This document shows, in pieces, positions 33,271 to 44,391 of a DNA stretch of 64,000 nucleotides. Made by a program: the position numbers and the translations under genes. The stretch is from Phytophthora quininea. Lineage: Eukaryota > Oomycota > Peronosporomycetes > Peronosporales > Peronosporaceae. The DNA lies in assembly GCA_011947345.1 (NCBI GenBank), contig JAAVTG010000217.1:119461-183460 (forward strand). Direction: 5' to 3'. Within the stretch, counting starts at the first letter, position 1. The number at the start of each line of letters is the position of its first letter. The notes under the pieces are model-generated. The model was not told the DNA's origin, ran no database searches, and worked only from the letters and a program-made list of their open reading frames with translations.

Positions 33271-34321
33271 ATGAACTCGTGCCTCAACATCCAGCTGCCG
33301 GAGCACTCGACCGTCAAGGGCGGCAAAGCGGACAGCGGTGGCAGTTCGCCGTCGTCGCCGTCGCACGCCCCGCAGCCCGACGCAGAGCAGGATTTCGCCG
33401 GCTACCCAGAGATCGGCTCCCGTACGGCTTCAAGCACGACGTCCACATCCACTACAACTTCCAGGAGGCTCGGTTCGAAGGCATCCCCGACAACTTTGCA
33501 GAGTTCCTCATCTGCTCGCCCGAACGGGGCCGAGCCGACACGGTGTGCGCTCAGGACCCTTCGGGATCCCCGTGCTGTCCAAGTCCGCACGACGAGGCAA
33601 GAGGACGCGCACGGGGTCCGCGCCGCCAGGAAGTCTCAACTTGTCCAGCATGATCGACGCACTCGGAAATAGCGCAGCGATCGACCCCGTGGGGATCCTG
33701 AACCAGCACTTCAAACTGTCCTTCCGACAAGTGCCAAGGGTTGCCGTCCCGGGCTACGAGGAACGCGTGCCGGCGGTGCTCGTCATGCTACAGCAGCACT
33801 TCCTAGCCAAGCAGGGCTACCTGATGCCACACATTTTCAGAGAGTCGCCCAGCAAGGCCGACCGCGACCAGGCCATGAGAGACATCAACCGCGGGGCCTT
33901 CTGCGGAGCCGAGCACGACGTCCGCGTGCTGGCCGACCTCATCAAGCTCTGGTTCAGGGAACTACCCGTGCCGATTCTCCACGAGATCCCTGCGGGTGAA
34001 ATGGAGCGCCTCGCGTTAGCCGAAGATGTCGAGTCCGAGATCATGGGGCTTCTGGGGGACGTGGAGCGCTGCATCGTGCAGTGGCTGGCCGACCTGCTCG
34101 CCTACGTCGCCGAGTACCAGCCTCAGAACCACATGGGCGTGGATCAACTCGCTATCGTCATCGCCCCCAACCTCGTGCGTCTCGAATCCGAGAACCCCAT
34201 GGTCGCTGTCGCGCTCTCCAAAGCTGCTGTCGACCTTTTCCGAGGCGTCTTACGTGCGCGATTCCAGCGACGTCAGCAGCAAAAACGCCAAGACGACGAG
34301 CTCGCGCCAACGGAAGCGTAA
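33271..34321 (+). CDS. CRIB-RhoGAP protein (plant RopGAP-like architecture)
   Basis: A GTPase-activating protein for Rho-family GTPases. From the ATG at 33271 (MNSCLNIQLPEHSTVKGG) a short disordered leader reaches a CRIB/PBD motif (about 33414-33510, YGFKHDVHIHYNFQEARFEG then IPDNFAEFL). A RhoGAP domain follows (about 33690-34260): FGIPVLSK, the arginine-finger region YLMPHIFRESPSKADRD, IKLWFRELPVPIL, YQPQNHMGVDQLAIVIAPNL. Two missing bases, in C and G runs near 33421 and 33555, explain the frame changes between leader, CRIB and GAP. CRIB followed by RhoGAP is the plant RopGAP order. About 350 residues. Confidence 0.8.
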
Positions 34322-34546
34322 AGCTGGTCAATGTGTCTATAGCTTTCCAGTCGATATCAGTGTCCTCCTCAAAATCTACTACTGTGAATTTGTTTGGCAA
34401 TTACTTTTCGCCCTGCGTTGGTCTGTTGGAAAGCAGGGAAAGACAATCAGGGGTGAACGCTTATGCTATAGTGTTATCTCTATCTATCCGAGCTCGGAGC
34501 CACGCGAGCGAGTGTCAGGGGCGCTACCTAAGCACGTGGATCTAGT

Positions 34547-36194
34547 CTAGTACAGATAAGGCTGTAACTTCTCAATGCGGATCTCGTCCTGACACAAGCT
34601 CTCCTCCAGAGCCGTCATGGCGTTGAGAAAGTAGGCGCGGTCCTCCAGGAACTTGGCGCGAGACCGACGGCCCATCCGCTGCCGCTCCTCTATAGACAGC
34701 AATAAAATCTGTTCCACGCCTTGCTCGATGTCAGCGATGTCCACCTGCGCCAGCGGCATAAATAAATCCCCTTGGTCTGCCACCACCACTTGTGCGACTC
34801 GCCCACCAAAACGCCGCTCTTGTCGTCCACCAGCTCGTTCATCGGCGCCACGTTTGAGGTCAGAATCAGAGCGCCGACGCTGCGAGCCTCGTTGATGTAG
34901 TGGCCGAACCCTTCAGTTTCGCTTGGACACAGGTGAAGACCGATCTTGTTCTGCAGCCGGTCCTTCTCCTCGGGAGGTACGGAGCCACAGGCGTAATCCA
35001 CATTTTGCAGTCGCCAGGAGTCTTTGGTGCCGAACTGGTCCTCGATCCACTCGCATAAATCCGCTTTGATCACGCGAAGGATCAGCTGCGGCCATTCTGG
35101 ATGCAGCGCCCAGGCCTGCAGGATCACTCGCGTGTTCTTGAACGGACTCCAACCGGCCAAGTGCAAAAACGATGTCCAGTCTCGCTGGAGAGCAGGCTGG
35201 TACAAGTCGCGACTCGTGTGTTTCGTGTAGAAGACCGAGTACGAGAGCTGGTGTCGATGTCTGTACTCGAGCACCTTCTTGAGTCCGATGCGGTTCTTGA
35301 CGATCATGACTCCGACCGTGGGGTTGGCTAGCTCGTGGCGGTCAAAGAATTCGACGTTCTGCATCATCCAGATGGTCTTCTCCTTTGGCGCGTGGAAGTC
35401 TGGGTAGTACTTCCTGTCCACGGGGTGCCGCTCCAGGTAAATGTCGATCACCGACAGCGGCATGTCCAGCCTCTTGACTGCTTTGCCATCGCTGTCGCTG
35501 TCACTGCCACCTTCCTGTTCCCCGTTGCCCTTATTGGCGTATACAGGTCTCGCGGACGGCAGTGCGTTCAGGTAGAGCTCAAAATCCAGTAGCACTCCGG
35601 GCGAGTCTGAGGGCGTGACGACGTTGATGCAGTAGGCGGACCTGGAGCTGATGGCCTCGTGGCCCTGGCCGCGAGTCTGCAGGAAGAATCCTGCGGGCAG
35701 CGCCATCTGCCGCTCGCGCTCCTGCTCCTGGCTCTTCTCGATGCTCTGCTGGATCCTGGCGGCCTGGTTCTCGGCCTGCGTCTCGGCCTGAAAGGTCTCT
35801 CCTGGCCGCGCTTCTGCAGCGGGTCCTTGAAGCCCGAGACCTGCTTCTTGTGGCTCTGGTAGTGCTTCTTCTTCTTGGCCGAGGGCTCGTCCGCCGTCTT
35901 GTCCTTCTGCGCGGCCTCGTTGCGTCTCCGCTCCTCGTCTTTCTGCTGCAGCGCCAGCTCCCTGGGAGACACATAGAGCGACTGGTAGAAGAGTTTCATG
36001 GGCGGCAGCAGCTCGCGGCTCGTGGGCGTCGGTGCTAGCAGCGAGCGGGACGCCAGCGTGGCGTTGCAGAACTCGGCGTGCAGCTGGATCTCCGGCAGTA
36101 GCGAGAAGAACACGAGCTGCAGCAGGCTGCCGATCAGCACCAGCAGGAACACGCACGCGCGCAGCAGGAAGCGCGGCCCGGACGACTCCGTCAT
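34547..36194 (-). CDS. Membrane-anchored glycosyltransferase (GT-B fold, group 1-like)
   Basis: A type II membrane protein of about 550 residues. The N-terminal anchor is LLRACVFLLVLIGSLLQLVF, followed by a charged stem (LQQKDEERRRNEAAQKDK, then a Gln/Glu coiled coil). The catalytic half has WMMQNVEFFDRHELANPTVG, HLAGWSPFKNTRVILQAWAL and the nucleotide-sugar loop SETEGFGHYINEARSVGALI, an E-x7-E pattern typical of retaining GT-B enzymes. The C-terminal helix (LAQVDIADIEQGVEQILLL, ends LYLSTOP at 34547) lies across a frame change near 34775; another lies near 35800. It is divergent from the CD39-like gene at 36474. Donor and acceptor sugars cannot be deduced. Confidence 0.7.
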
Positions 36195-36473
36195 GGCGAG
36201 CAGCTCCGTACGCGGGGCGTCGTTATGTATGGGGAACTGTATGATACCTCAAGGGTACACCAACTTTCGTACCCCTCATCGTACCCACCACGTAACCCCA
36301 AAAGATGTAAATTTGCCCCAAATCGAATATCTAGCCGTTTGTATTTAACCATCACTCACGTTTGGCGGGGATGCAAGTTTATTTAAGGATTAGGCAAGAA
36401 AAAGGGGATTTTATGATAAATAAATCGCATCATGCGTAACCATAGAGTAACCTGCTCGCACCTTCACGCTCGC

Positions 36474-38181
36474 ATGCCGCCGCTACTCTGCGGACTGCTG
36501 CTGCTTGTGCTGCTGGCTGTTGGGGCCCTCGGCCAGGACGCGCAGATGCCGCCGCCTGCTCGCGCCCACTGCCGCGTGTTCCTCGTGGCCACAGCCACCA
36601 CCAGCCGCCTGCTGGTGCTGCACAACGCCTACGAGCAGGACGTGGTGGACGTGTACGACCACCGAGAGGAGTTGATTAGTGTGCTGGGCATGGGGACGGA
36701 CGCCGAGCAGGAGAAGCAGAAGGCGGACGAGGCCTACAAGAAGCTCCAGCCAGCATTCCAACAGGCGGCCCAGTGGCTCAAGCGCCGCGCAGAGCCGAGT
36801 CACTGCTACGCGCACTTCGTGTCCCCCAGAAGGAGTTTGCCGCCTCAGAAGACGAGCTGAGGCAGGGGATGTCACGTGTGACGCGACGGCTGAGTCAGCT
36901 GAGAGACCGAGCCAGAGGAGATGGCAAGTTCCCCTTTGCACTGATGGAACCAACGACGGAGCATCGAGACGTGGACAGCGTCGCTGCCAGTGGCGAGTTG
37001 CAGCTCGTCAGCCCCACGTGGAGACGCTACTTCCAGGCGGTGGGCACCAACTACTTTGCAGGGAAAGTGGCGCCGTCGCTAAGTCCCGGACAGATCGAAG
37101 TGTTCGGTCTGCTGCATGTGGACGACGCAGAAGCTGCCGAGATGGTGTTTGATGTGAGAGAACGGTGGAGACGCAGCAAAAGACAGCGACAGGTCAGCGT
37201 GGCGCTCAATACGAGCGACTTCTATGGGCGTGGGTATCCTGGATTCGGGCTGCAGGGAGTGAGGGGGCCGTGCTGAAGCTGCAGCAAGAGCAGACGCCGC
37301 TGAGCGAGAGGGTGGACAAACTGGTGCATCCATGCTTTCTGCGAGACTATTCGGCGTCGGTGGACGGTCTAAACGTCACGCTGGCTGGTGCTGGAGACGC
37401 CGACAAGTGCTTGGAGCTCGTTCGGAAGGTTGCGACGTCTAGCAACGTCAACTGTCCGCCTGAAAACTTTTGTGTGCTTGGAGGAGCGCCTCAGCCTCAG
37501 TCGTTCGGCTCCTTCTACGCCTCTGGGGTGCTGAACGAGGCTGTTCTCAAAGCAGGTCGTGTACTGGAGCACGCGATTCAAAAGCGACGTGATGACGGTA
37601 TGACTCCGTTACAACCACCAACTCCGTCGCTATCGACACTCAGAGAGACTGCCAAAAGTGTGTGCGCATTGCCTCACGCTGAGGTTCTGACTGGGGAGAA
37701 ATCGACAAAGGCAAACGAAGCGCTTTTATGCCTGAAACTGTGCTATGCCATTGTTTTCTTAGAGCACGTCGGAATTCAGGACGCTGATGAGCGCGTGCAC
37801 TTTATGGAGCGATTCGAGAAGCAGCCAGTAGTATCAGGTATCGGATCCGGCCGCTCTGAAGTCCACGCAAGCCCGACGGAGTTGGTGGCGTGGCTCACGG
37901 GCGCTTTCTTGTATCTGGAGGCTCTCCAGCGTAAAGTGACGTTCTCGATCGAGTCCGAGCTACTGGCGGAGCAGTTGAGCGCTGGGCTGCCGCTGGGATG
38001 GAACATGAGTCTGCTGGTGTTTGTGGCTGCGTGCTGCTTCTTGTACATGACAACTGGTCGTGGGGCAATAACCGGTCGAGCGGGTCGCAGCGGCTACCAT
38101 CGAGTCGTGAACGGCAGCGCCAAGGCCAAATACAAGGACACGACTCAGTCCATCGTATTTGTCGACGACGCTCGAGAGTAA
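36474..38181 (+). CDS. CD39/GDA1-like ectonucleotidase homologue without catalytic motifs
   Basis: About 570 residues. I chose the ATG at 36474 because it opens a clean signal/anchor (MPPLLCGLLLLVLLAVGALG). The order of features matches CD39-family apyrases. VFLVATATTSRLLVL lies at the site of ACR1 (normally DAGSTG-like), and VFGLLHVDDAEAAEMVFDV at ACR4 (normally DLGGAST-like). Downstream are LVHPCFLRDYS, four Cys positions (DKCLELV, NVNCPPENFCVLGG), FGSFYASGVLNE, a late HASPTELVAWLTGAFLYLE block and a C-terminal transmembrane helix (NMSLLVFVAACCFLYM). Nucleotide-binding residues are absent, so I infer a pseudoenzyme. Missing bases at C5 and G5 runs (about 36827 and 37268) cause two frame changes. 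Confidence 0.6.
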
Positions 38182-38258
38182 TTGATGACAAAATAAAAGT
38201 AACATATTCGGCCCTAATTAGCCACGAGGGAAATGTCATTACCAGAAAGCGTTGCAGT

Positions 38259-39931
38259 ATGCGGGTCCCGGTCGACCTCGTAGCAGTCCTCTGCTCAGTG
38301 TTAAAGCCCATTCCGATCAGTATCCCAACGGTGAAACTTGCAGTCGATACGCTCGTTCATGTGCTCCGCAATTCTCTGCTGTGTGTAGCTGTCGGCTGGC
38401 TGTTTGGATATTGTTTCACTGTGGGGAACTTATTCACTGGTCTACCTCCGGGCCAGCAATCCTACCCAGCTTTCAGTGCCGCGAATATTGCCTGGTTCTA
38501 CGGGGTCTTCTCCGGCTGCATGGTTGTTCTCATGGCCACCAAGTTACTTTCGGAACAGGTTGTCGGGTGCAGTGACCGCCAGATCGCCGGGAGTTATCAG
38601 AGTTCACGGAGATTGAACATTTTCCAGTGCGTCATGAAGCTGCTCAAACGAATAGTGCTCCATCTCGTGTGGACGTCAATTGTGGTTGTCGGCGGTGATT
38701 TCGCTATATATTCGACGGTTCCCGTATCGTGGCGTCAGTACAAGCCTTGTGTGTATATTGCAGCGTTCTGGGGCTTCTATATCATGGTGATGGCCGATAT
38801 TTTCGTACGAAACATTTACGAGACCGAGACTGTGCGAGGGCTTCTGGCAAAAGGTAAAAAATCAAGCAGCAAACGTTGAATTTCAGCCCAAACGAAGGCT
38901 CCTCAACTCGGCAATACGCTACAGGGAATCAACAGCATCAGCGACGGATGTGGACGCCGTCACCGCGACGGTTCCTACGCGTGTACACGCGAAATTCGCC
39001 GGTGATGGTTTTCGTGCTAGTTGGCATCGTGTACGTGCACGTCATCAGCCACTTCGTCAGCTTTAGGGGTCAGTGGGAATTGTTCGGCTTCGCAAGTGCC
39101 AGCATTGCGCTCAAACTGACGTTGCAGGAGCTAGCAAAGCACCTTTTGACGAAATCGCAGCGCTCACTATCTAGACGAGCAATGATTGTGCTCGTGTCGA
39201 CTCCGACCATCATAGTCGACACTCAAGTGCGGATGCTGTTGCTTCGACAAGCAAGCGTTAGCAGTTCCGTGGTGGGGACAATATTGCTCGCCATATTTGA
39301 GATTCTCGTGCGCGGTGTCAAGTCTTTGGTTGTTCAACGACAAACTCGAGGCCCAGCGTTCACTTGGAACATGTCACGACGATCCACAGTCGACACAGCA
39401 CCACGAACGTCAATGTCGAAGCCTCAACCAAAGCAGATGCAAGTAGTTCCTGCAGCTACAACAACCAGCCTGAAAACTACGAGAAGCGGGAGTGCGATTC
39501 AGTCCCGAATTTACTCTAAAGGAGAGACCGCAGAACAGTTTAATGCGCGTCACGCCGCAGAGGAGCTGCGACGAAAGCGCCGGGTCCTTCATGCTGCGGA
39601 AATCTACGCCGACATGTACGCCGAGTACATCGCTATCGGGTGCTCGTACGCCATTTTGTTTTTCTACCAGAACCATCCCCAATTTCGGTTTAAGCTAACG
39701 GTTTACGGCAACAGTGGGGGTACTGTTGGGTCGAGAGAGGATCACTTGTTATCTGTCGGTGCTTTCCAACTAGGCGTGGAAGTGATTATCGATTTATTAG
39801 CCTGCGTTATCGAGGCTGCCGAAGGAGTCGAATTCAAAAGCTTCGACCAGAACGATCCATTCCTCGTATTCTTCTTGGCCATATTGTCCTTTTCCAACGT
39901 GGCGATCTCTTCCGGGCTGTACATGCACTGA
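38259..39931 (+). CDS. Multi-pass membrane protein of unknown function
   Basis: The frame from the ATG at 38259 (MRVPVDLVAVLCSVLKPIP) encodes about four hydrophobic helices (SLLCVAVGWLFGYCF, NIAWFYGVFSGCMVVLM, VWTSIVVVGGDFAIY, YIAAFWGFYIMVMAD). It would stop at 38879, but one missing A in an A6 run (about 38857) joins it to the next frame (MVFVLVGIVYVHVISHFV ... GCSYAILFFYQNHPQF ... FLVFFLAILSFSNVAIS), which ends at 39931. The central loop is Ser/Thr/Arg-rich. The joined length is about 557 residues with about eight helices. I recognise no family motif. Two separate genes overlapping by a few bases is the alternative. Confidence 0.55.
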
Positions 39932-40051
39932 CCGAAAACACAACTTTGAAGCACTTGTCAACAATCACGAGGAAAGTGGGGTCTTGTTTTCCCAAAACGT
40001 TTACGATTGAGATGACACGTCCCTGATTTCTAAGACTTGCTGGGTCGAAAA

Positions 40052-42035
40052 TTAGGTCGTTAATGCAGGAGACATTGCTGAAGAATCCTCTGCATGGGTT
40101 ACGCCAGTCTCCGGCATGTCCTTGGCACTCTTCCTCTCGTGCTTCAGTTTATGCCAACGATACGCGAAGTATTCGCCAACCACCAAAGCCAAGACGAACA
40201 GCACCAGGAAAACGATAAACACCGCCTTGTACGACTTGGACTTGGACGTTCCAGTACTCGACCCACTAAGACTGGCGTCAAACTCGCCGTCGTACAAATC
40301 GTTCGTACTGAAGAAATAGTGTTGGTAGGTCAACGAGGCTGCAAGACTGAACGCGGGCATTTTGCCCACGCAAGACGTGTCCAAGTTCCTGAGGACCCCG
40401 CTTTGGCTCACATACGAAACCAGCAGCTCCATCCCACAGGTAACGCTGTTGTCGTCGCCTTCAACTGTAGGCGTAGTCCAAAGAGCACCGTGGGTAGCGT
40501 GATCAAACGTGATCAACTGCTTTTGGTCTCCATCGAGAGCCTTTAGCAAGTATTCGGCGTACTTGTTGGGTGTCTGAGGGTCGAGTTTGCCACTGAGCAG
40601 CAACACACTGGCCTGACTTGGAATCGTGGCACTCTTGTTCCAGTACTCGTCGTGCTCGTATACGATGCCGTTGCCTTCGTAGCTGCCGACGTTTAACTGG
40701 TTGCAAACGGTCGAATCCTCTTTCGAGAAGGCACAATACAGCGGAACGTCCGAGTACGTTCCTCCCTCGGTGAGTCTTGTGTTAGTGAATCGAGCGAGCA
40801 TATCTGTCATGGGAACCTCCGGGCGTTCCCACATTTCGGAGAACACGATCAGGTAGTAGAGGAGATTTGAGTTGAATGCGTCGTCCTCGTTTGGCTCGCT
40901 GTTGAATGCGTTGAGTGCCTTGAAGAAATACTTTAAGACAGGAATGTCTTTGGAGGCACAACGAGTGAGTCGGTAAACCACCGGTGGGATCAGAGTCCGC
41001 GTGCTCGCGCGTTGCAACAGCGATCCCAGCGCATTTCGAAGAATATATGACGCAGGAACGCTGTTGTTGGCGCCTACCAGCGAAGCGCAGGTCGAGTTTG
41101 GGTCGTTGTCAAACGTGGTGATCAGATCCTGAAGCGTAGCAGACAAACTCTTGGTCTTGAAGCGATCGCTACAGGAGCTGTCATTCGCACAACGAGCCAA
41201 GAACGCGTCGCCTATCTCCCCGTAATCGGAATCCCAAGTCGAAAAGTACTCGAACTCGTCTGCCGGTGCCCCAGAAGTTGTTGCAATCCCATCGAGTACA
41301 TACCCAACCACCTCGGGCGTATCCAAATGGATCAGACGCTCCACTAACGCTGTGCCATAGCTCACGCCATAGACGATCGTATCTGCTCCATTCGAAAAGT
41401 TGGAGATGAAAGTCGACAGATCGGTGGCGGCACTAGTCATCGAAAAGGACGAGAGATTCCCGTACTTGACTTCGAGAGCGTTGGCACACGCTGGCACTTC
41501 CGAAACATCGATAATGCTTCCCGACGGAGAACCAGTGGTAGTGGCCTGCGCCGCGACACAGTCCAGCAGCGCGCTGCGTCCAGTGCCCCGGTGGTCCATG
41601 GTGTAGACATTCACGGCTCCTCCCATTCGAATGTGCACTTCTACCATCGCCGACTCCACTGCAACGTATCACAGTCAATAAATGAACTCAAATTCCACCG
41701 AAATGGTGGCACTTACTTGCAGTCGATGAAGCGCCGGGACCGCCTTGCAACAACCAAACATTCGTCGTCGAGTCCGAGCCCCCGGTTAGAGCAGGCAACC
41801 GCTTGAAGAAAATGTCGACGGTATCATCCACCGTTGCCGGGGCCTCGCAAATTCCAGGGTAGCAGAGTGGGGCCGAGTACACTGCGCACTCGGCGTTCTG
41901 GTCGCGGGAGCTTCCTTCGTCCGAAAAGGTTTCATCCGAGCACCGGTACCAACCGTTGAGTCGACTCGACGAGTTGGTCGCTGCCGACGCCTGAGCGATC
42001 GCCACCGCAATCGTTGCAGCGTGATGGAGGCGCAT
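40052..42035 (-). CDS. Secreted/membrane-anchored S33-family serine peptidase (alpha/beta hydrolase)
   Basis: Exon 1 (42035-41716) encodes a signal peptide (MRLHHAATIAVAIAQASA) and WLLQGGPGASS (oxyanion-hole region). A 57-bp GT-AG intron (41715-41659) follows, then exon 2. The S33 catalytic triad is visible: nucleophile in TIVYGVSYGTALVERL (GxSxG), Asp in LLLSGKLDPQTPNKYAEY and His in LITFDHATHGAL. Six or more Cys and several N-glycosylation sequons (NSS, NDS, NNS, NKS) fit an exported protein. A C-terminal helix (AVFIVFLVLFVLALVVG) and a basic tail anchor it. About 640 residues, in frame throughout. Related enzymes cleave N-terminal peptides; the substrate here is unknown. An upstream in-frame ATG at 42155 would hide the signal peptide. 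Confidence 0.85.
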
Positions 42036-42583
42036 GGCAACTTGTGAAGTGAGCAGGGCCACGAGTGAGGCCGAGACGTGGGTTCGTTCTAGGCGACCGA
42101 ATAGTTTCTGAACGGGAGACCGCTGTCCGTTTTGCTTTAAAGTCAAGCGCGGCATCGCATGCTTCCGACGGATATTAGCTAGTGGGTTTGCTGTTCGGAT
42201 CCAGATACCGATGCAAAATCATCCCACGCCAGTCACGCAGGACTTGTCGACGAATGCAACGAAGCCAGCCAGGAACGAATGTGCATTCGTCTTCCGTTTG
42301 ATCCATAGAGGAAACAAACACACCGTCAAGTACACCTGGCGTTGCCTCTTTTGGTTGAAATGCGATCCTCTTCCCGAAGGATATTCCCAGGATCTTGTTC
42401 AAAAGTTGCTGAAGTTTGCTCTCGCTGCTCGGGTGCATATCATCACTCGATAACTTATCGACCAGAAATCCGGCCGTTATCATTAGACTGTTACATAACT
42501 TGAATCAGTACAAGATAGCACGACCTCATTGCAAAGAACCTTAAATCGGAGGTTCACTCGAGATAATTCCTGTAGCCATTTTG
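42036..42583. other. Intergenic region with one small minus-strand ORF
   Basis: This is the promoter interval between divergent genes. It includes a 102-codon minus-strand ORF (42483-42175) with ATG and stop (MITAGFLVDKLSSDDMHPSS ... LHRYLDPNSKPTS). It has no signal peptide or recognised domain. It may be a small gene or chance. Confidence 0.3.
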
Positions 42584-44166
42584 ATGGCTACATCCTTAAC
42601 AGAAAATGCGATGGTCAACGATGGTCAGCAAAAAACCAAGGTGTCAATAATGTCTACCAGAAACGAACTCGTAAAACCTCATCTCGAGATAGCTAAATCG
42701 CACCTACCCGGCCGTTCTAGCACTTCGACTAACTCATCTTCGAAGCTGCTCGCGATGCGTCCATCGCGCAGGTTCCTGCGGCTGCTGACGCTGCTGAGCT
42801 TCGTGGGCGGCACGGCGCTGCTGGGTCTGGGTCTTCACATCTCGATCACCACGCACTTGGGCGCCAGCGCCGCCGCGCTGTCGACTTTGGGTGGTTTCGT
42901 GCTGCTTCTCTCGCTGCTGGGCTTCGTGGGCGCCGGCCGGGACAAGAGTCGCCTGCTGCTGCTCTTCTTCTTTCTCAACTTCGTGCTGGTCACGGCGCTT
43001 TTCGTGGCCTGCTACGCCGCCTTCTTCTTCGACGACGCCGTCGAGTCGTGGGTCAAGCACCACTGGAGCAGCGACGTGCTGGCGGCGCTGCGGCGCAAGA
43101 GCTGTTGCAACACCTACGACGATGCCGTGCAGTATCTGGAGCACCGGCTGGTGATCGTTGGCGCCGTGGGTGTGTGCTGCATCCTGCTAGTGCTGACGGC
43201 CATGTACTGCGTGGTGCGCATCGTGACGGTGCCCATCGTCATGCGCAGCATGTTGGCTGTCACGAACGCCGGCTTCGTGCTGCTCGGCACGGGGCTCTTT
43301 GTGTTTGGCCTGTCAGTCAAAGTGCACGACGAGATGACGTCCGGCCAGCGATGGATGGGTAAGTTGTTGGCTAGAGGATTGCATGGTGGGCAATTTTGAT
43401 ATTGATGATGCTGTTTTGCTACTGCAGCGATCATTTTTATTGTTGTCGGCACGATCATGGTCGCGCTGTCGGTGCTGGGCATCATCGGGTCCAGAGCCAA
43501 GAGCCGCTCGCTGCTACTCATTGTGCGTTGTGCTACTCTGTACTTTCCGACCGAAAAACGAGTTCATACTGACGAATGTTGTTGTGATAGTACGTGGTCG
43601 GTCTTGGGAGCTGCTTGGTGGCGCTGCTGGTCTGTTCTGTGAGCGCCTTCACGTTCTCGGACAATCTGGCGTCGACGTACAACCAGCACACAAACTCGAC
43701 GTTGGCGTGCGATATCAATCTCTCGGGTTGTACAAATTGCACTGAGGTCGTTGCTTGCGAGGGTGTCGTGCAGACCACTGGCGGCTACTGGGTGTCATGC
43801 GACGCTGCGTCTGTCGGCAGCGATTCATCCTCAAGCAGCTATAACGGCACTTGCCGAGAAGGCATGACTGTGCTCAATGCTAAAGCTGATCAAGGCTACG
43901 AAGCAAACGATGTACGTGTGTGGTGGTGACCTTTTGTTGGATTCTGCAGCAAACTCATGTTACTACTGTGCTTTGATGGCATGTAGATCGCAGCGTGCGG
44001 CAAATGCCCAGAGTGGTCGGCCTCTGACGTGCAGGCCTACCTTCGAAGCACATTGCACCTCCTCGGCCTCTTTGCCGTCGTGGTGTGTCTCTTCATGATT
44101 GTAGGCTTTGCCGGTGCACTGGTGCTACGGCGCAGTCTTGCCGGCTATCAGACAGACTCCATTTGA
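42584..44166 (+). CDS. Double tetraspanin-like protein (two four-helix modules)
   Basis: Four exons: 42584-43358, 43428-43522, 43591-43911 and 43987-44166, with introns of 69, 68 and 75 bp. Module 1 has helices LLTLLSFVGGTALLGLGLHI, LGGFVLLLSLLGFVGAG, LLFFFLNFVLVTALFVACY and LVIVGAVGVCCILLVLTAMY, with a loop Cys pair (RKSCCNTYDD). Module 2 repeats the pattern: NAGFVLLGTGLFVFGL, IIFIVVGTIMVALSVLGIIG, VVGLGSCLVALLVCSV, a Cys-rich loop (CTNCTEVVAC, AACGKCPEW) and LLGLFAVVVCLFMIVG. In both, helix 2 ends LG(F/I)(V/I)G... followed by a basic turn (GRDKSRLLLL and SRAKSRSLLL), the tetraspanin signature. Module 1 lies wholly in exon 1. The start is uncertain: a second Met at 42754 lies closer to helix 1. 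Confidence 0.7.
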
Positions 44167-44391
44167 TCCAACCCCACTGTACAACAGCAGAATTGCACTT
44201 AGATAACAACAACCATACAATCGACAATGTTACGCTTGCCGTTTGTGGTGTGAAAGCGAGAATCGATAGAATATTCACAAGCTCCAACGGATTACCAATG
44301 CACACTTCAAAATTCAACTTATCATCATCTCGTATATCTCCAGCTCACGGCGTTCAGCCTTTCGAAGGCCATCGGCGCCGCATCGCTGGGT

